Origin: Polyangiaceae bacterium
GTDB taxonomy: Bacteria; Myxococcota_A; Polyangia; Polyangiales; Polyangiaceae
Length of the DNA: 64,000 nt
NCBI GenBank assembly: GCA_015075635.1
Contig: JABTUA010000001.1
Span: 1,860,001 to 1,924,000 of the forward strand
Reading direction: 5' to 3'
Each line of letters begins with the position of its first letter. Position 1 is the stretch's first letter. The position numbers were made by a program, and so were the translations under genes. This document shows, in pieces, positions 51,252 to 61,257 of this stretch. The notes under the pieces were generated by a model. That model did not search any database and was not told the DNA's origin. It saw only the letters and a list, made by a program, of their open reading frames with translations.

Positions 51252-53942
51252 ATGAAGCGCGCGCTCCCGGTCCTCGTGGCACTCGCGCTCTCGGCCTGCG
51301 CGAGCCCGTCTCCGAACGCTCGCTGGCGCCCCGATCCACCCCCGGCCAAGGGCACCGCCGTCTCGGCCCCCGCGCCGCGTGACGACGGGCGGCTACCCGC
51401 CGGGGTCAGGCCCACCCGCTACAACCTGGAGCTCACGGTAGACCCGAGGGACAAGAGCTTCTTCGGGCGGGTGCGCATCGGCGTCGAGGTGGCCACGCCG
51501 ACGCGGGTCATCGTGCTGCACGCCAAAGGGCCGAAGATCCTCACCGCGGCCGTGAGCTCGGAGACGCAGAAGCTCTGGGCCAAGGCGAGCACGCGTCGGG
51601 CGGCCCACGGCAAGGAAGAGCCGGAGGAGCTGGTGCTCGAGCTCGAGCGGGAGCTGCCGGCGGGCAAGGCCGAGATCGACCTGCAATACGAGGCGCCGTT
51701 CGGCCCGAGCCTGGGCGGCCTGTACCGGGTGGAGGAGGGCGGCCAGAGCTACGCCTTCACCCAGTTCGAGCCGAACGATGCGCGGCGCGCTTTCCCGTGC
51801 TTCGACGAGCCGGGCTTCAAGGTGCCCTATCAGCTGTCGCTGACCGTGCCGGAGGGATTCACGGCGGTCGCCAACACGCCAGAGCTCCGGCGGCGCGAGA
51901 ACCGTCAGAGCGGCCTGGTCAGCTACGAGTTCGCGCCCTCGCCGCCGCTGCCTTCCTACCTGGTCGCGTTCGCGATCGGCGCTTTCGAGATCCGTGAAGG
52001 CGCGCGGGATCCGGTGCCGATCCGCCTGGTGACGCTGCCGGGCAAGAGCCGGCTGGGACAGCTCGCCCTCGACGTCGCGCGGGAAGAGCTCGGCGTGCTC
52101 GCGGACTACTTCGGCGTCGCGTACCCCTACGCGAAGCTCGATCTCGTGGCCGTCCCCGAGTTCGGCGCCGGCGCCATGGAGAACGCGGGGCTCGTCACGT
52201 TCCGCGAGGAGCTGCTCCTGCTCGACGAGGCGCGGGCGTCCCTGGACGCGCGCCGAGGCCTGTACGGCATCATGGCGCACGAGCTCGCTCACCAATGGTT
52301 CGGCAACCTGGTGACCATGAAGTGGTGGGACGACCTCTGGCTCAACGAGGGCTTCGCCACCTGGATGGGCGCCAAGGTCGTCGAGCGCGTCAAGCCCGCG
52401 TTCGGCGTGGATCTGGAGCGCGTCAGCGACAAGCAGTGGGTGATGGGCGTGGACATGCTGGCGAGCGCGAGGCGCATCCGCCAGCCGGTGCGCGGGTCGA
52501 GCGAAGCCCTGGAGGCCTTCGACGGCATCACCTACGTCAAGGGCGCGAGCACCCTATCCATGATCGAGAGCTACGTGGGGGAGGCCGCGTTCCGGCAGGG
52601 TGTCCGCGACTACTTGGGCACTCACCGCTTCGGCAACGCCGAAGCCCGGGACCTGTTTTTGGCGCTGGGCAAGACCAGCGGCAAGGACGTGGCCAGCGTG
52701 ATGAGTAGCTTCGTCGATCAGAGCGGCGTGCCGCTGGTCGACGTGTCGTTCGGCTGCGAGGGAAAGAAGCTCGCGATCACGCTGAGTCAGCGCGAGTACC
52801 GTCCGCTCGGGAGCATGGCGCCGTCCGCCGCCAAGAGCTGGCTGGTCCCGGTGTGTCTGGGCTTGCCGAACGAGCGCGTGTGCACGCTGCTCGGCAAGGA
52901 GCCCGCCCGCGTGGAGCGCGAGGTGAGGAGCTGCCCGGCCGCCGTGCACCCCAACGCCGACGAGCGCGGCTACTACCGCTACGGCTTGCCCAAGGCCGCG
53001 TTGCTCGCCCTCGCCAAGCAGCCGACGCTCTCGCTGCGCGAGAAGGTCGGGCTGCTCGGCAACTCTTGGGCGCTGGTCCGGAGCGGCGACCTCGAGCTCG
53101 CTACCTACTTCGAGCTCTTGCCCCACTTGCTCTCGGGGCAGAGCCACGTGCTCTGGGACCAGCTCACGGATTCCTTGCGCGAGGTTTCGCGGGCCCTGGA
53201 GAGCGACTCGACGCGGAGCGCGTTCCAGGCGCGCGTGCGCCTGCTCGCCGGCAAGGAGGGCAAGCGCTTGGGTTTCCGTCCGACCGCTGGCGAAGCCGAG
53301 GGCACGAAGCTCGCCCGCAACCTGGTGCTGAGCCTGCTCGGCGATCTGGGCGCCGAACCCTGGGTGCTCGGCGAGGCCGACAAGCTGGCCGGAGCATGGC
53401 TCGACCAGCCCGGAGCCGTGGACCCGGACGTGGCGCGGGTGGCGCTGCCGCTGGCAGCGAGGCGAGGGGACGAGAAGCTCTTCATCCGCCTCTTCGAGCG
53501 CATGAAGCAGGCGAGCACGCCGGAGGAGCGTCTGCTGGCTTTGTCGGGCCTGTCGGCCTTCGACGATCTGGTGCTGGTCGAGCGTCTGCTCGGCTACGCG
53601 CTCGACGGCAGCATCAAGGTCTCGGATCTGCGCTACGTGTTCCCTCCGCTCTTCCAGCGCCGGGCGACTGCGAAGCCGACCTACCTGTGGCTGACTCGGC
53701 ACTTCGACGCGCTCAAATCCAGGCTGCCGAGCTTCGCGATCGGCAGGTTTCCATGGGTGGCGGCCGCGTTGTGCGACGAGTCCGCGGTGGCGGAGGCCGA
53801 AGCCTTCTTCCGGCCGCGCCTCGAGCGAATCGAGGGGGCGGACAAGCACCTAGCCCAGGCGGCGGAGGCGGGTAAGCTCTGCGCCGCTCTGCGCGCCGGG
53901 CGGTCCCGGGCGTTCGAGGAGCTGTTCGGAGGCAAGCCGTGA
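51252..53942 (+). CDS. M1-family aminopeptidase, lipoprotein
   Basis: This 896-residue zinc aminopeptidase is exported as a lipoprotein (LSA-C lipobox near Cys16). The N-domain is beta-rich. The substrate motif GAMENAG is at 307-313. The zinc site has His343, Glu344, His347 (HELAH) and Glu366 in NEGFATW. The C-terminal helical domain (about 590-890) has the usual solenoid form. All catalytic residues are intact. It should trim peptides outside the cytoplasm, in line with a predatory or scavenging lifestyle. Its stop overlaps the homoserine dehydrogenase start (GTGA), so the two are coupled. Confidence 0.95.
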   Translation: MKRALPVLVALALSACASPSPNARWRPDPPPAKGTAVSAPAPRDDGRLPAGVRPTRYNLELTVDPRDKSFFGRVRIGVEVATPTRVIVLHAKGPKILTAAVSSETQKLWAKASTRRAAHGKEEPEELVLELERELPAGKAEIDLQYEAPFGPSLGGLYRVEEGGQSYAFTQFEPNDARRAFPCFDEPGFKVPYQLSLTVPEGFTAVANTPELRRRENRQSGLVSYEFAPSPPLPSYLVAFAIGAFEIREGARDPVPIRLVTLPGKSRLGQLALDVAREELGVLADYFGVAYPYAKLDLVAVPEFGAGAMENAGLVTFREELLLLDEARASLDARRGLYGIMAHELAHQWFGNLVTMKWWDDLWLNEGFATWMGAKVVERVKPAFGVDLERVSDKQWVMGVDMLASARRIRQPVRGSSEALEAFDGITYVKGASTLSMIESYVGEAAFRQGVRDYLGTHRFGNAEARDLFLALGKTSGKDVASVMSSFVDQSGVPLVDVSFGCEGKKLAITLSQREYRPLGSMAPSAAKSWLVPVCLGLPNERVCTLLGKEPARVEREVRSCPAAVHPNADERGYYRYGLPKAALLALAKQPTLSLREKVGLLGNSWALVRSGDLELATYFELLPHLLSGQSHVLWDQLTDSLREVSRALESDSTRSAFQARVRLLAGKEGKRLGFRPTAGEAEGTKLARNLVLSLLGDLGAEPWVLGEADKLAGAWLDQPGAVDPDVARVALPLAARRGDEKLFIRLFERMKQASTPEERLLALSGLSAFDDLVLVERLLGYALDGSIKVSDLRYVFPPLFQRRATAKPTYLWLTRHFDALKSRLPSFAIGRFPWVAAALCDESAVAEAEAFFRPRLERIEGADKHLAQAAEAGKLCAALRAGRSRAFEELFGGKP

Positions 53943-55252
53943 GCAAAGAGCGCATCAAGTTCCCCGTCCGTATCGGTCTGCTCGGCTGTGGCACCGTCGG
54001 CGGCGGGGTGATCCGACTGATCCAGGACAATCAGGAGTACCTGACCTCGCGAGTCGGCGCGCCGCTCGAGATTCGCCACGTCCTGGTCCGCGACCCGGAG
54101 AAGGACCGCGTGCCGGAGTGCCGCCGTGAGTGGATCACGACGGACGCCGAGGAGCTGCTCGGCAAGGACATCGACGTCTTGGTCGAGGTGATGGGCGGCG
54201 AGGAGCCGGCGAAGTCGCTGATCGAGCGCGCCATCCGCGAAGGCAAGAGCGTGGTCACGGCCAACAAGCTGCTCCTGGCCAAGCATGGGCCGGAGTTGGT
54301 GGACGAAGCCGTCGAGGCAGGTGTGGACCTCGCCTTCGAGGCGTCCGTCGGCGGCGGCATCCCCATCATTCGTACGCTGCGCGAGGCGCTGACCAGCGAC
54401 TGGGTCGAGAGCGTCCACGGCATCCTGAACGGCACCTGCAACTACATCCTGACGCGCATGCGCGACGGCAAGGTCAGCTTCGACGTCGCCCTGGCCGAGG
54501 CGCAGGCCAAGGGTTACGCGGAGGCCGACCCCAGCCTGGACGTGGACGGGCACGACGCGGCGCAGAAGCTGTGCGTGATCAGCATGCTGGCTTTCGGCGC
54601 CAACGTGCGCGAGGCGGACGTGCCCGTCGAGGGGATCCGCCCCGTCGATCAGCTCGACTTCCGCTTCGCCGAGCGCTTCGGCTACACCATCAAGCACCTG
54701 GTGATCGGCAAGGATCTCGGCGACCGCATCGCATTGCGAGTCCACCCGGCGCTGATCCCGCGCGGGAGCGTGCTGGCGAACATCGACGGCGTGCTGAACG
54801 GCGTGCTCATCGTCGGCCGTGGGCTCGGACCCTGCCTCTTGGTCGGGCGAGGGGCCGGCGACATGCCGACGGCCGTGAGCGTCGTCGCGGACATCGTGGA
54901 CGTTGCGCGCTCGAAGATCGGCGGCGAGCCGGGCCTCTCCACGCGCGGCATCCAGACCAAGGAGCGGCAGCTCGCGCCCATCACGGAGGTGCTGTCGCGC
55001 TTCTACCTGCGCTTCGACGTGGAGGATCGTCCGGGCGTCCTGGGCAAGATCGCCACCGGCCTCGGGGAGGCCGGGGTCAGCATCGAGCAGATGGTGCAGG
55101 AGGGGCGCGCGGACGAGGCGAGCGGCGCCGTGCCGGTGCTGATCATCACCCACAGCTGTCGCGAAGGCGCGGTGCGCGCCGCGCTCGACGCCATCGGGCG
55201 CGAAGGCTTCATGCGCGGGCGCCCGCGCCTGTTGCGTATCGAGGACGTGTGA
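53939..55252 (+). CDS. hom: Homoserine dehydrogenase with ACT domain
   Basis: This enzyme reduces aspartate semialdehyde to homoserine on the threonine/methionine path. The 437-residue protein has the NAD(P) site VRIGLLGCGTVGGGV, VTANKLLLAKHG, the active-site SVGGGIPIIRTLREALT and NYILTRM. The C-terminal ACT domain (about 355-435) has YLRFDVEDRPGVLGKIATGLGEAGVSIEQM and suggests threonine feedback. The start is GTG, overlapping the aminopeptidase stop codon. Glutamate racemase follows 1 bp after its stop. Its linkage to an exported peptidase is unusual. Confidence 0.95.
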   Translation: MSKERIKFPVRIGLLGCGTVGGGVIRLIQDNQEYLTSRVGAPLEIRHVLVRDPEKDRVPECRREWITTDAEELLGKDIDVLVEVMGGEEPAKSLIERAIREGKSVVTANKLLLAKHGPELVDEAVEAGVDLAFEASVGGGIPIIRTLREALTSDWVESVHGILNGTCNYILTRMRDGKVSFDVALAEAQAKGYAEADPSLDVDGHDAAQKLCVISMLAFGANVREADVPVEGIRPVDQLDFRFAERFGYTIKHLVIGKDLGDRIALRVHPALIPRGSVLANIDGVLNGVLIVGRGLGPCLLVGRGAGDMPTAVSVVADIVDVARSKIGGEPGLSTRGIQTKERQLAPITEVLSRFYLRFDVEDRPGVLGKIATGLGEAGVSIEQMVQEGRADEASGAVPVLIITHSCREGAVRAALDAIGREGFMRGRPRLLRIEDV

Positions 55253-55253
55253 C

Positions 55254-56099
55254 GTGACGGACGCCCCGCTCGGTGTGTTCGACTCGGGCCTCGGCGGGCT
55301 GACGGTGGTGCACGCGTTGACGCAAGCGCTGCCGGACGAGCACATCGTCTACCTCGGCGACACCGCGCGCGTGCCGTACGGGACGCGCTCGGCGGAGACC
55401 GTCGTGCGCTACGCGCGGGGCTGCGCCAAGGTGCTCACCGGCCGGGGAGTCAAGGCGTTGGTCATCGCCTGCAACACCGTGAGCGCCGTGGCGCTCGAGA
55501 TCCTGCGCGCCGAGCTCGACCTGCCCGTCGTCGGCGTGGTGGAGCCGGGCGCGCGGGCGGCGGTGGAGGCGGCGGAGGCCGAGGCGCGCTCGCGGGGGCA
55601 GCCGGTGAAGATCGGCGTGCTCGGGACTCAGGGCACCATCCTGAGCGGAGCGTACCCGCGGGCGGTGAGCCAGCTCTCGACGCGCCTCGATGTCGTCGGA
55701 CAGGCTGCCCCGCTCTTGGTGCCGCTGGTCGAGGAGGGGTGGCTCGATGGGCAGGTCCCGGAGCTCTGCGTGCGGCGCTACCTGGAGCCGTTGTTCGCCC
55801 AAGGCGCCGGCGTGATCGTGCTCGGTTGCACGCACTACCCGCTGCTCGCACCGGTGATCGCGCGGGTCGCGGAGGAGCTGGCCGGGCACGCGGTGCCGAT
55901 CGTGGACAGCGCCCTCGCCACCGCGCGCGACGTCACGCGACTGATGCAGGAGGGTCGGCTCTCGCCGGCCGGTCCCTCTGGCTCGGAGACGCCTCGGCTG
56001 GAGGTTTTGGTCACCGATCGGCCGCGGTCCTTCGCCGAGGTGGCCAGCCGTTTTCTGGGCGAACGGGCGCCCGAAGTGGCGCAGATCGACCTCGGCTGA
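55254..56099 (+). CDS. murI: Glutamate racemase
   Basis: This enzyme makes D-glutamate for peptidoglycan. The 281-residue protein has VFDSGLGGLTVVHAL (Asp10), GDTARVPYG, the two catalytic cysteines Cys73 (IACNTVSA) and Cys192 (GCTHYPLL), and the remaining family signatures. Both active-site Cys residues are intact. It starts from GTG one base after the hom stop codon. A family-normal length and no signal peptide fit a cytoplasmic enzyme. Confidence 0.96.
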   Translation: MTDAPLGVFDSGLGGLTVVHALTQALPDEHIVYLGDTARVPYGTRSAETVVRYARGCAKVLTGRGVKALVIACNTVSAVALEILRAELDLPVVGVVEPGARAAVEAAEAEARSRGQPVKIGVLGTQGTILSGAYPRAVSQLSTRLDVVGQAAPLLVPLVEEGWLDGQVPELCVRRYLEPLFAQGAGVIVLGCTHYPLLAPVIARVAEELAGHAVPIVDSALATARDVTRLMQEGRLSPAGPSGSETPRLEVLVTDRPRSFAEVASRFLGERAPEVAQIDLG

Positions 56100-56135
56100 G
56101 CGTCCGGCGGGTGCCGCTCGACGGGGCTGGGTGCT

Positions 56136-57221
56136 ATGAGACGAAGCGCGTCTCTGGTGACTTCCGCTCGCTTTCGAACCGCCATCGTCATCGCCGCGCT
56201 CGCCGCGTGCGGGTGCAATCGTGCGTCCGCGACCAAGCCCGAGCCGCCCGCAGGCTCTGCCAGCGCGCGGCCCGCAACGGGGGCCCCACCGCTCTTCGCC
56301 CGCGGCCATGTGGTCAGCCAGAGGACGGTCAGCGTCACCGTGCCCACGGTCGGGACGCTCGCCGCCAACGAGTACGTCAGGGTGGTGAGCGAGATCTCGC
56401 GGCGCTTGGTCAAGGTGCACGTCGAAGAAGGCGCGGTGGTGAAGAAGGGCGCAGTGCTCTTCACGCTGGACTCCTCGGACCTCGGCGCCGACGTCCGGCG
56501 CCTGGAAGTGAAGAAGAAGCTCCTGGCGTCCCAGGAGGCGCGATCGAAGCAGCTCCTCTCGCAGAACCTGGTCAGCCAGGCCGAATACGATCGGGTCAAG
56601 AGCGAGCTCGACGAGATCACGGCCGAGATCGGCACGCGGGGCGTGACGCTGCAAAAGACGCGCATTCGTGCGCCCTTCGCCGGAAGGGTCGGGCTCCGGC
56701 GCGTCAGCGTCGGCGCCTGGGTCACGCCGGAGACCCTGCTGACCACGCTCTCGGACACCTCCAGGCTGAAGGTCGATTTTGCCCTGCCCGAGCGCTACGC
56801 GCCGGACCTGCGGGTCGGGCACGAGTTCTTCTTTCGGGTCGCAGGCCGAGCGGAGCGCTTCAAGGGCCAGGTCATCGCCATCGAGCCGGAGATCGACCGA
56901 GCCACGCGCAGCGTGAGCGTGCGCGGTCTGACCGAGAACCCGGGCGACGTGTTGGCGAGCGGCGGGTTCGCCAACGTCGAGGTGCCCATCGGCGCGGACA
57001 AGCCGGTCCTGACGGTCCCGGCCCAGGCGCTGGTGCCCAGCGTGAAGGGGCACGGCGTCTGGGTCCTCGCCGACGGTAAGGCCAGCCTGCGCCCGGTGGA
57101 GATCGGCCAGCGCAGCGCCGACGACGTCGAGGTCGTGTCGGGCCTGTCCGCCGGCGAAACGGTGCTCGTCAACAACCTGCTCCGGCTGCGGGAAGGTGCT
57201 CCCGTGACCCTCGAAAAGTGA
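56136..57221 (+). CDS. RND efflux periplasmic adaptor (membrane fusion protein), lipoprotein
   Basis: This 361-residue adaptor has a lipobox (LAA-C, near Cys25-27), a Pro-rich stretch, then the usual hairpin-lipoyl-barrel order: RLVKVHVEEGAVVKKGAVLFTLDSSDL (half lipoyl), coiled-coil LEVKKKLLASQEARSKQLLSQNLVSQAEYDRVKSEL, RIRAPFAGRVGLRRVSVGAWV (second half), and a beta-barrel with VKVDFALPERYAPDLRVGHEFFFRV-like strands. It would bridge the inner-membrane pump encoded next to an outer-membrane channel, whose gene is not in the window. The substrate is unknown. Confidence 0.93.
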   Translation: MRRSASLVTSARFRTAIVIAALAACGCNRASATKPEPPAGSASARPATGAPPLFARGHVVSQRTVSVTVPTVGTLAANEYVRVVSEISRRLVKVHVEEGAVVKKGAVLFTLDSSDLGADVRRLEVKKKLLASQEARSKQLLSQNLVSQAEYDRVKSELDEITAEIGTRGVTLQKTRIRAPFAGRVGLRRVSVGAWVTPETLLTTLSDTSRLKVDFALPERYAPDLRVGHEFFFRVAGRAERFKGQVIAIEPEIDRATRSVSVRGLTENPGDVLASGGFANVEVPIGADKPVLTVPAQALVPSVKGHGVWVLADGKASLRPVEIGQRSADDVEVVSGLSAGETVLVNNLLRLREGAPVTLEK

Positions 57222-57228
57222 GGCCTCC

Positions 57229-60200
57229 GTGAACGTCGCGGAGCTCAGCCTACGCCGCCCGGTGCTCGCGCTGGTGGGATCCCTGGTCCTGCTCGTGCTC
57301 GGCGTCGTGGGCTTCCGCTTCCTGGGCGTGCGCGAGTACCCCGCCGTGGATCCGCCCGTCGTCACCGTCACCACCAACTACCCGGGCGCGAACCCGGACG
57401 TGATCGACTCGCAGATCACCGAGCCGCTCGAGCAGGCGGTGAACGGCGTGGCTGGAGTGCGCAACATCGCCAGCACCTCGCGGGAGGGTCAGAGCGCCAT
57501 TCGCGTCGAGTTCGCCATCGGCACCGACGTGGACGCGGCGGCCAACGACATCCGCGACAAGGTCGCCGGGGCCGTGCGCCGGCTGCCCGCGGACGTGGAC
57601 CCGCCCATCGTCGAGAAGGCCGACGCCGACGCCTCGCCCATCGTCTTCATGACGGTGCAGAGCGACGACAAGAGCATCCTGGAGGTCAACCACGTCGCCG
57701 ACACGTTGATCAAGGAACGGATGCAGACCATCCCCGGCGTGAGCACCGTGCGCATCTTCGGCGAGAAGCGCTGGGCCATGCGCCTGGCCATGGACGCCGA
57801 GCGCATGGCGGCCCACCGGGTGACCCCGCAAGACGTGCAAGAGGCGCTGCGGCGCGAGAACGTGGACCTGCCGGCGGGGCGCGTCGAGGGCAGCGCCGTC
57901 GAGATCGGCCTCCGGGCGGTGGGGCGACTGTCCACCCCGGAGGAGGTCAACCGCATGGTGATCCGGCAGGAAGGCGGCCGGCAAGTCGAGTTCCGTGACA
58001 TCGGGCACGCCGAGCTCGGCGCCGAGAACCTGCGCACCGGCGTCAAGCAGAACGGCGTGCCCATGGTGGGCGTCGCCATCGTGCCGCAGCCGAACACGAA
58101 CGCCATCGAGATCGCCGACGAGTTCTACCGGCGCTTCGCCGACGTGAAGAAGTCGATCCCGCCGGGGTTCCGCGTCGACATCGGCTACGACTTCACGACC
58201 TACGTGCGGCGCTCGATCCGCGAGGTCGAGGAGGCGCTGGGCACCGCCTTCATGCTGGTCGGTGCGGTCATCTTCGCGTTCCTGCGCAACTTCCGCTCGA
58301 CGCTGGTGCCCGTGATCGCCATCCCCGTCAGCATCATCTCCACCTTCTTCGTGATGTACCTGGCGGGCTTCACCATCAACATCCTGACGCTGGTGGCGCT
58401 GGTCTTGGCCATCGGCCTGGTGGTGGACGACGCCATCGTCGTGCTCGAGAACATCTACTCGAAGGTCGAAGCGGGCATGAGCCCATTCGACGCCGCGCTG
58501 GTGGGCTCTCGCGAGATCTACTTCGCGGTGATCTCCACGACCATCACCCTGGCCGCGGTGTTCTTGCCCATCGTCTTCTTGCAGGGGCTCACCGGAAGGT
58601 TGTTCCGCGAGTTCGCCGTCGTGGTGGCGGGCTCGGTGCTGATTTCGGCGTTCGTGGCCCTCACTCTGTCGCCGGTGATGTGCCGCTTCCTCTTGAAGCA
58701 GCACACGAACCCGAGCTGGTTCTACCGGGTGACCGAGCCGTTCTTCGTCGGCCTGAACCGGATCTACCGGCGGGCGCTCGGCGGTTTCCTGCGCGTGCGC
58801 CTGCTGGCGGCGCCCATCGTCGTCGGTGTGGTGGTGCTGGCCGTCTTCATCGGCGGCAAGCTGAAGTCCGAGCTGGCCCCGCTGGAGGATCGGTCCAACA
58901 TCCGCGTGGGCGTGCGGGCTCCGGAGGGCGCGACCTACGAGTACACCGCGGCCCAGCTCGACAAGCTGGCGGCGCTGGTGAACCAGAGCGTGCCGGAGCT
59001 GTCGCGGACCTACTCGATCACCGGGCTCTTCGGCGGGCCGGTCAACACCGGCGTGCAGAACATCTACCTGAAGGAACCCCACGAGCGGAAGCGCTCGCAG
59101 GAGCAGGTGTTCCAGGCGCTCTCGCAGAAGCTCAACGGCTTCACCGATCTGCGCACCTTTCCCGGACAACCCCCGACCATCGGCAACCGCTTCTCGGGCA
59201 TGCCGCTCCAGTACGTGATCCAGGCGCCGAACCTGGAGGCGCTGGCAGAGGTCTTGCCGAAGGTGCTCGAGCAGGCGTCGAAGAACCCGATCCTGCGCTT
59301 CGCGGACTCGGATCTGAAGTTCAACCGCCCCGAGGGCGTGATCCAGATCGATCGCGCCAAGGCCACCGAGCTCGGCATCAGCGTGGCCGACATCGCGCGC
59401 TCCCTCGATCTCTCCTACGGCGGACGGCGCTACGGCTACTTCGTGATGAACGGCCGTCAGTACCAGGTGATCGGCGAGGTCGAGGCAGCCGATCGCAACG
59501 CTCCGGAGGCGGTGCGCCGGCTCCACGCGCGGGGTCGCGGCGGACAGATGGTGGCGCTCGACAACCTGGTCAGCATCCAGGAGGTGACGGCGCCGGCTGC
59601 CATCTACCGCTACGACCGCTACGTTTCCGCCACCGTGTCCGCGGGACTGGCGCCCGGGTACGCGCTCGCCGACGGCATCAAGGCAATGGACGCCGTGGCG
59701 GCGAACACCCTCGATCAGAGCTTCCGCACCTCGCTCGCGGGTGAAGCTCGCGATTTCTCCGAGAGCTCGACCAGCCTGTTCTTCGCCTTCGGCATGGCCA
59801 TCCTGCTCATCTACCTGGTGCTGGCCGCGCAGTTCGAGAGCTTCGTCGATCCGCTGATCATCCTGTTCACCGTGCCGATGTCGCTGCTCGGCGCCCTGTC
59901 GAGCCTGTGGCTCACCGGGCAGACCATGAACATCTTCAGCCAGATCGGCATCATCATGCTGATCGGCATCGTGACCAAGAACGGCATCCTGATCGTCGAG
60001 TTCGCGAATCAGCACAAGGCCGAAGGGATGTCGCCCAGAGAGGCCGCGCTCGAGGCCGCGGCCGCGCGCTTCCGTCCCATCGTGATGACCACGCTCACCA
60101 CCATCCTCGGCATCCTACCCATCGCGCTGTCGCTCGGCAGCGCTTCCGGCAGCCGGCAGAGCCTGGGCGTGGCGGTCGTGGGGGGCCTCGCGGTGTCGAC

Positions 60201-60306
60201 GCTGCTCACGCTGTTCGTGGTGCCGGCGGTGTACGCGCTCCTGTCGAGGAAGCGCGCGCCGCAGCCGGCGCACGGGCTCGCCCCGGCCGAGAGCCCGGGG
60301 GAGTGA
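57229..60306 (+). CDS. RND multidrug efflux pump, HAE-1 type
   Basis: This 1025-residue AcrB-like transporter has 12 transmembrane helices and two large periplasmic loops. The proton-relay residues are present: Asp400-Asp401 in GLVVDDAIVVLENI and Lys917 in GIVTKNGILIVEF. It starts with GTG 7 bp after the adaptor. A normal N-terminus (AELSLRRPVLALV) and all family motifs suggest a complete, working pump. Its substrates could be drugs, dyes, lipids or an endogenous metabolite. No local TetR or MarR regulator and no TolC gene accompany it. Confidence 0.95.
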   Translation: MNVAELSLRRPVLALVGSLVLLVLGVVGFRFLGVREYPAVDPPVVTVTTNYPGANPDVIDSQITEPLEQAVNGVAGVRNIASTSREGQSAIRVEFAIGTDVDAAANDIRDKVAGAVRRLPADVDPPIVEKADADASPIVFMTVQSDDKSILEVNHVADTLIKERMQTIPGVSTVRIFGEKRWAMRLAMDAERMAAHRVTPQDVQEALRRENVDLPAGRVEGSAVEIGLRAVGRLSTPEEVNRMVIRQEGGRQVEFRDIGHAELGAENLRTGVKQNGVPMVGVAIVPQPNTNAIEIADEFYRRFADVKKSIPPGFRVDIGYDFTTYVRRSIREVEEALGTAFMLVGAVIFAFLRNFRSTLVPVIAIPVSIISTFFVMYLAGFTINILTLVALVLAIGLVVDDAIVVLENIYSKVEAGMSPFDAALVGSREIYFAVISTTITLAAVFLPIVFLQGLTGRLFREFAVVVAGSVLISAFVALTLSPVMCRFLLKQHTNPSWFYRVTEPFFVGLNRIYRRALGGFLRVRLLAAPIVVGVVVLAVFIGGKLKSELAPLEDRSNIRVGVRAPEGATYEYTAAQLDKLAALVNQSVPELSRTYSITGLFGGPVNTGVQNIYLKEPHERKRSQEQVFQALSQKLNGFTDLRTFPGQPPTIGNRFSGMPLQYVIQAPNLEALAEVLPKVLEQASKNPILRFADSDLKFNRPEGVIQIDRAKATELGISVADIARSLDLSYGGRRYGYFVMNGRQYQVIGEVEAADRNAPEAVRRLHARGRGGQMVALDNLVSIQEVTAPAAIYRYDRYVSATVSAGLAPGYALADGIKAMDAVAANTLDQSFRTSLAGEARDFSESSTSLFFAFGMAILLIYLVLAAQFESFVDPLIILFTVPMSLLGALSSLWLTGQTMNIFSQIGIIMLIGIVTKNGILIVEFANQHKAEGMSPREAALEAAAARFRPIVMTTLTTILGILPIALSLGSASGSRQSLGVAVVGGLAVSTLLTLFVVPAVYALLSRKRAPQPAHGLAPAESPGE

Positions 60307-60312
60307 AGAACA

Positions 60313-61257
60313 CTACTCCGAGCCGATCGGCTGCCCGGGCTCGGTCGCGCAGAAGTACAGCACCGCCATGCGCACGGCCACGCCGGCCTCGACCTGACTC
60401 AGGATCACGCTGCGCTCGCCGTCGGCGATGTCGTCGTTGATCTCGACGCCGCGGTTCATCGGCCCCGGGTGCATCACGATGGCGTCTGGCTTGGCCAGGC
60501 TGAGCCGCGCGCGGTTCAGGCCATAGTAGCGCGCGTATTCCCTGAGCGTCGGCAGGAGCGCCGCGCCCAGGCGTTCTTGCTGGATGCGCAGCACCATCAC
60601 CACGTCGGCACCCTCGAGCGCTGGCTCGATGCGCGAGAAGCTCTCGGCGCCGAGCGCGGCGACGTCGTGCGGCAGGAGCGTCTGCGGGCCCGCTAGGCGC
60701 ACCTTGGCGCCGAACAGCGAGAGCAGGAGCGCGTTGGAGCGCGCCACACGGCTGTGCTGGATGTCGCCGCAGATGGCCACCGTGAGCCCATCGAGGCGCC
60801 CGGTGTGGCGGCGCATGGTGAAGGCGTCGAGCAGGGCCTGGGTCGGGTGCTCGTGCATGCCGTCGCCGCCGTTGACGACGGCAGCGCGCGTGCGGCTCTT
60901 GATGTAGTCGGCGGCGCCGGAGGCGGCGTGACGCACCACGATGACGTCGGCGTGCATGGCGTCGAGGGTCGCCACGGTGTCTCGCAGCGTCTCGCCTTTG
61001 CTGGTGCTCGAGGAGCTGCCGCCGATGTTCACCACGTCCGCGCCCAGCCGCTTGCCGGCGAGCTCGAACGAGGTGCGGGTGCGCGTGGAGGCCTCGAAGA
61101 AGGCGTTGATGATGGTCTTGCCGCGCAGGGTGGGGACCTTGCGGATCGGCCGGCGCGTGACCTCCAGGAACGCCTCGGCGGTGTCCAAGACGCGGAGCGC
61201 CATCTCGCGATCGAGATCGTGCACGCTGGTCAGGTGGCGGAGGCGCTTCTCGGTCAT
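60313..61257 (-). CDS. pyrB: Aspartate carbamoyltransferase, catalytic subunit
   Basis: This enzyme joins carbamoyl phosphate and aspartate in pyrimidine synthesis. The 314-residue protein has [15 protein letters not shown] (carbamoyl-phosphate site), [40 protein letters not shown] and [11 protein letters not shown]. The start ATG overlaps the pyrR stop by 4 bp (ATGA). No pyrI or pyrC gene is adjacent, so it is of the unregulated or PyrC-associated class. Confidence 0.96.
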   Translation of the reverse strand: MTEKRLRHLTSVHDLDREMALRVLDTAEAFLEVTRRPIRKVPTLRGKTIINAFFEASTRTRTSFELAGKRLGADVVNIGGSSSSTSKGETLRDTVATLDAMHADVIVVRHAASGAADYIKSRTRAAVVNGGDGMHEHPTQALLDAFTMRRHTGRLDGLTVAICGDIQHSRVARSNALLLSLFGAKVRLAGPQTLLPHDVAALGAESFSRIEPALEGADVVMVLRIQQERLGAALLPTLREYARYYGLNRARLSLAKPDAIVMHPGPMNRGVEINDDIADGERSVILSQVEAGVAVRMAVLYFCATEPGQPIGSE

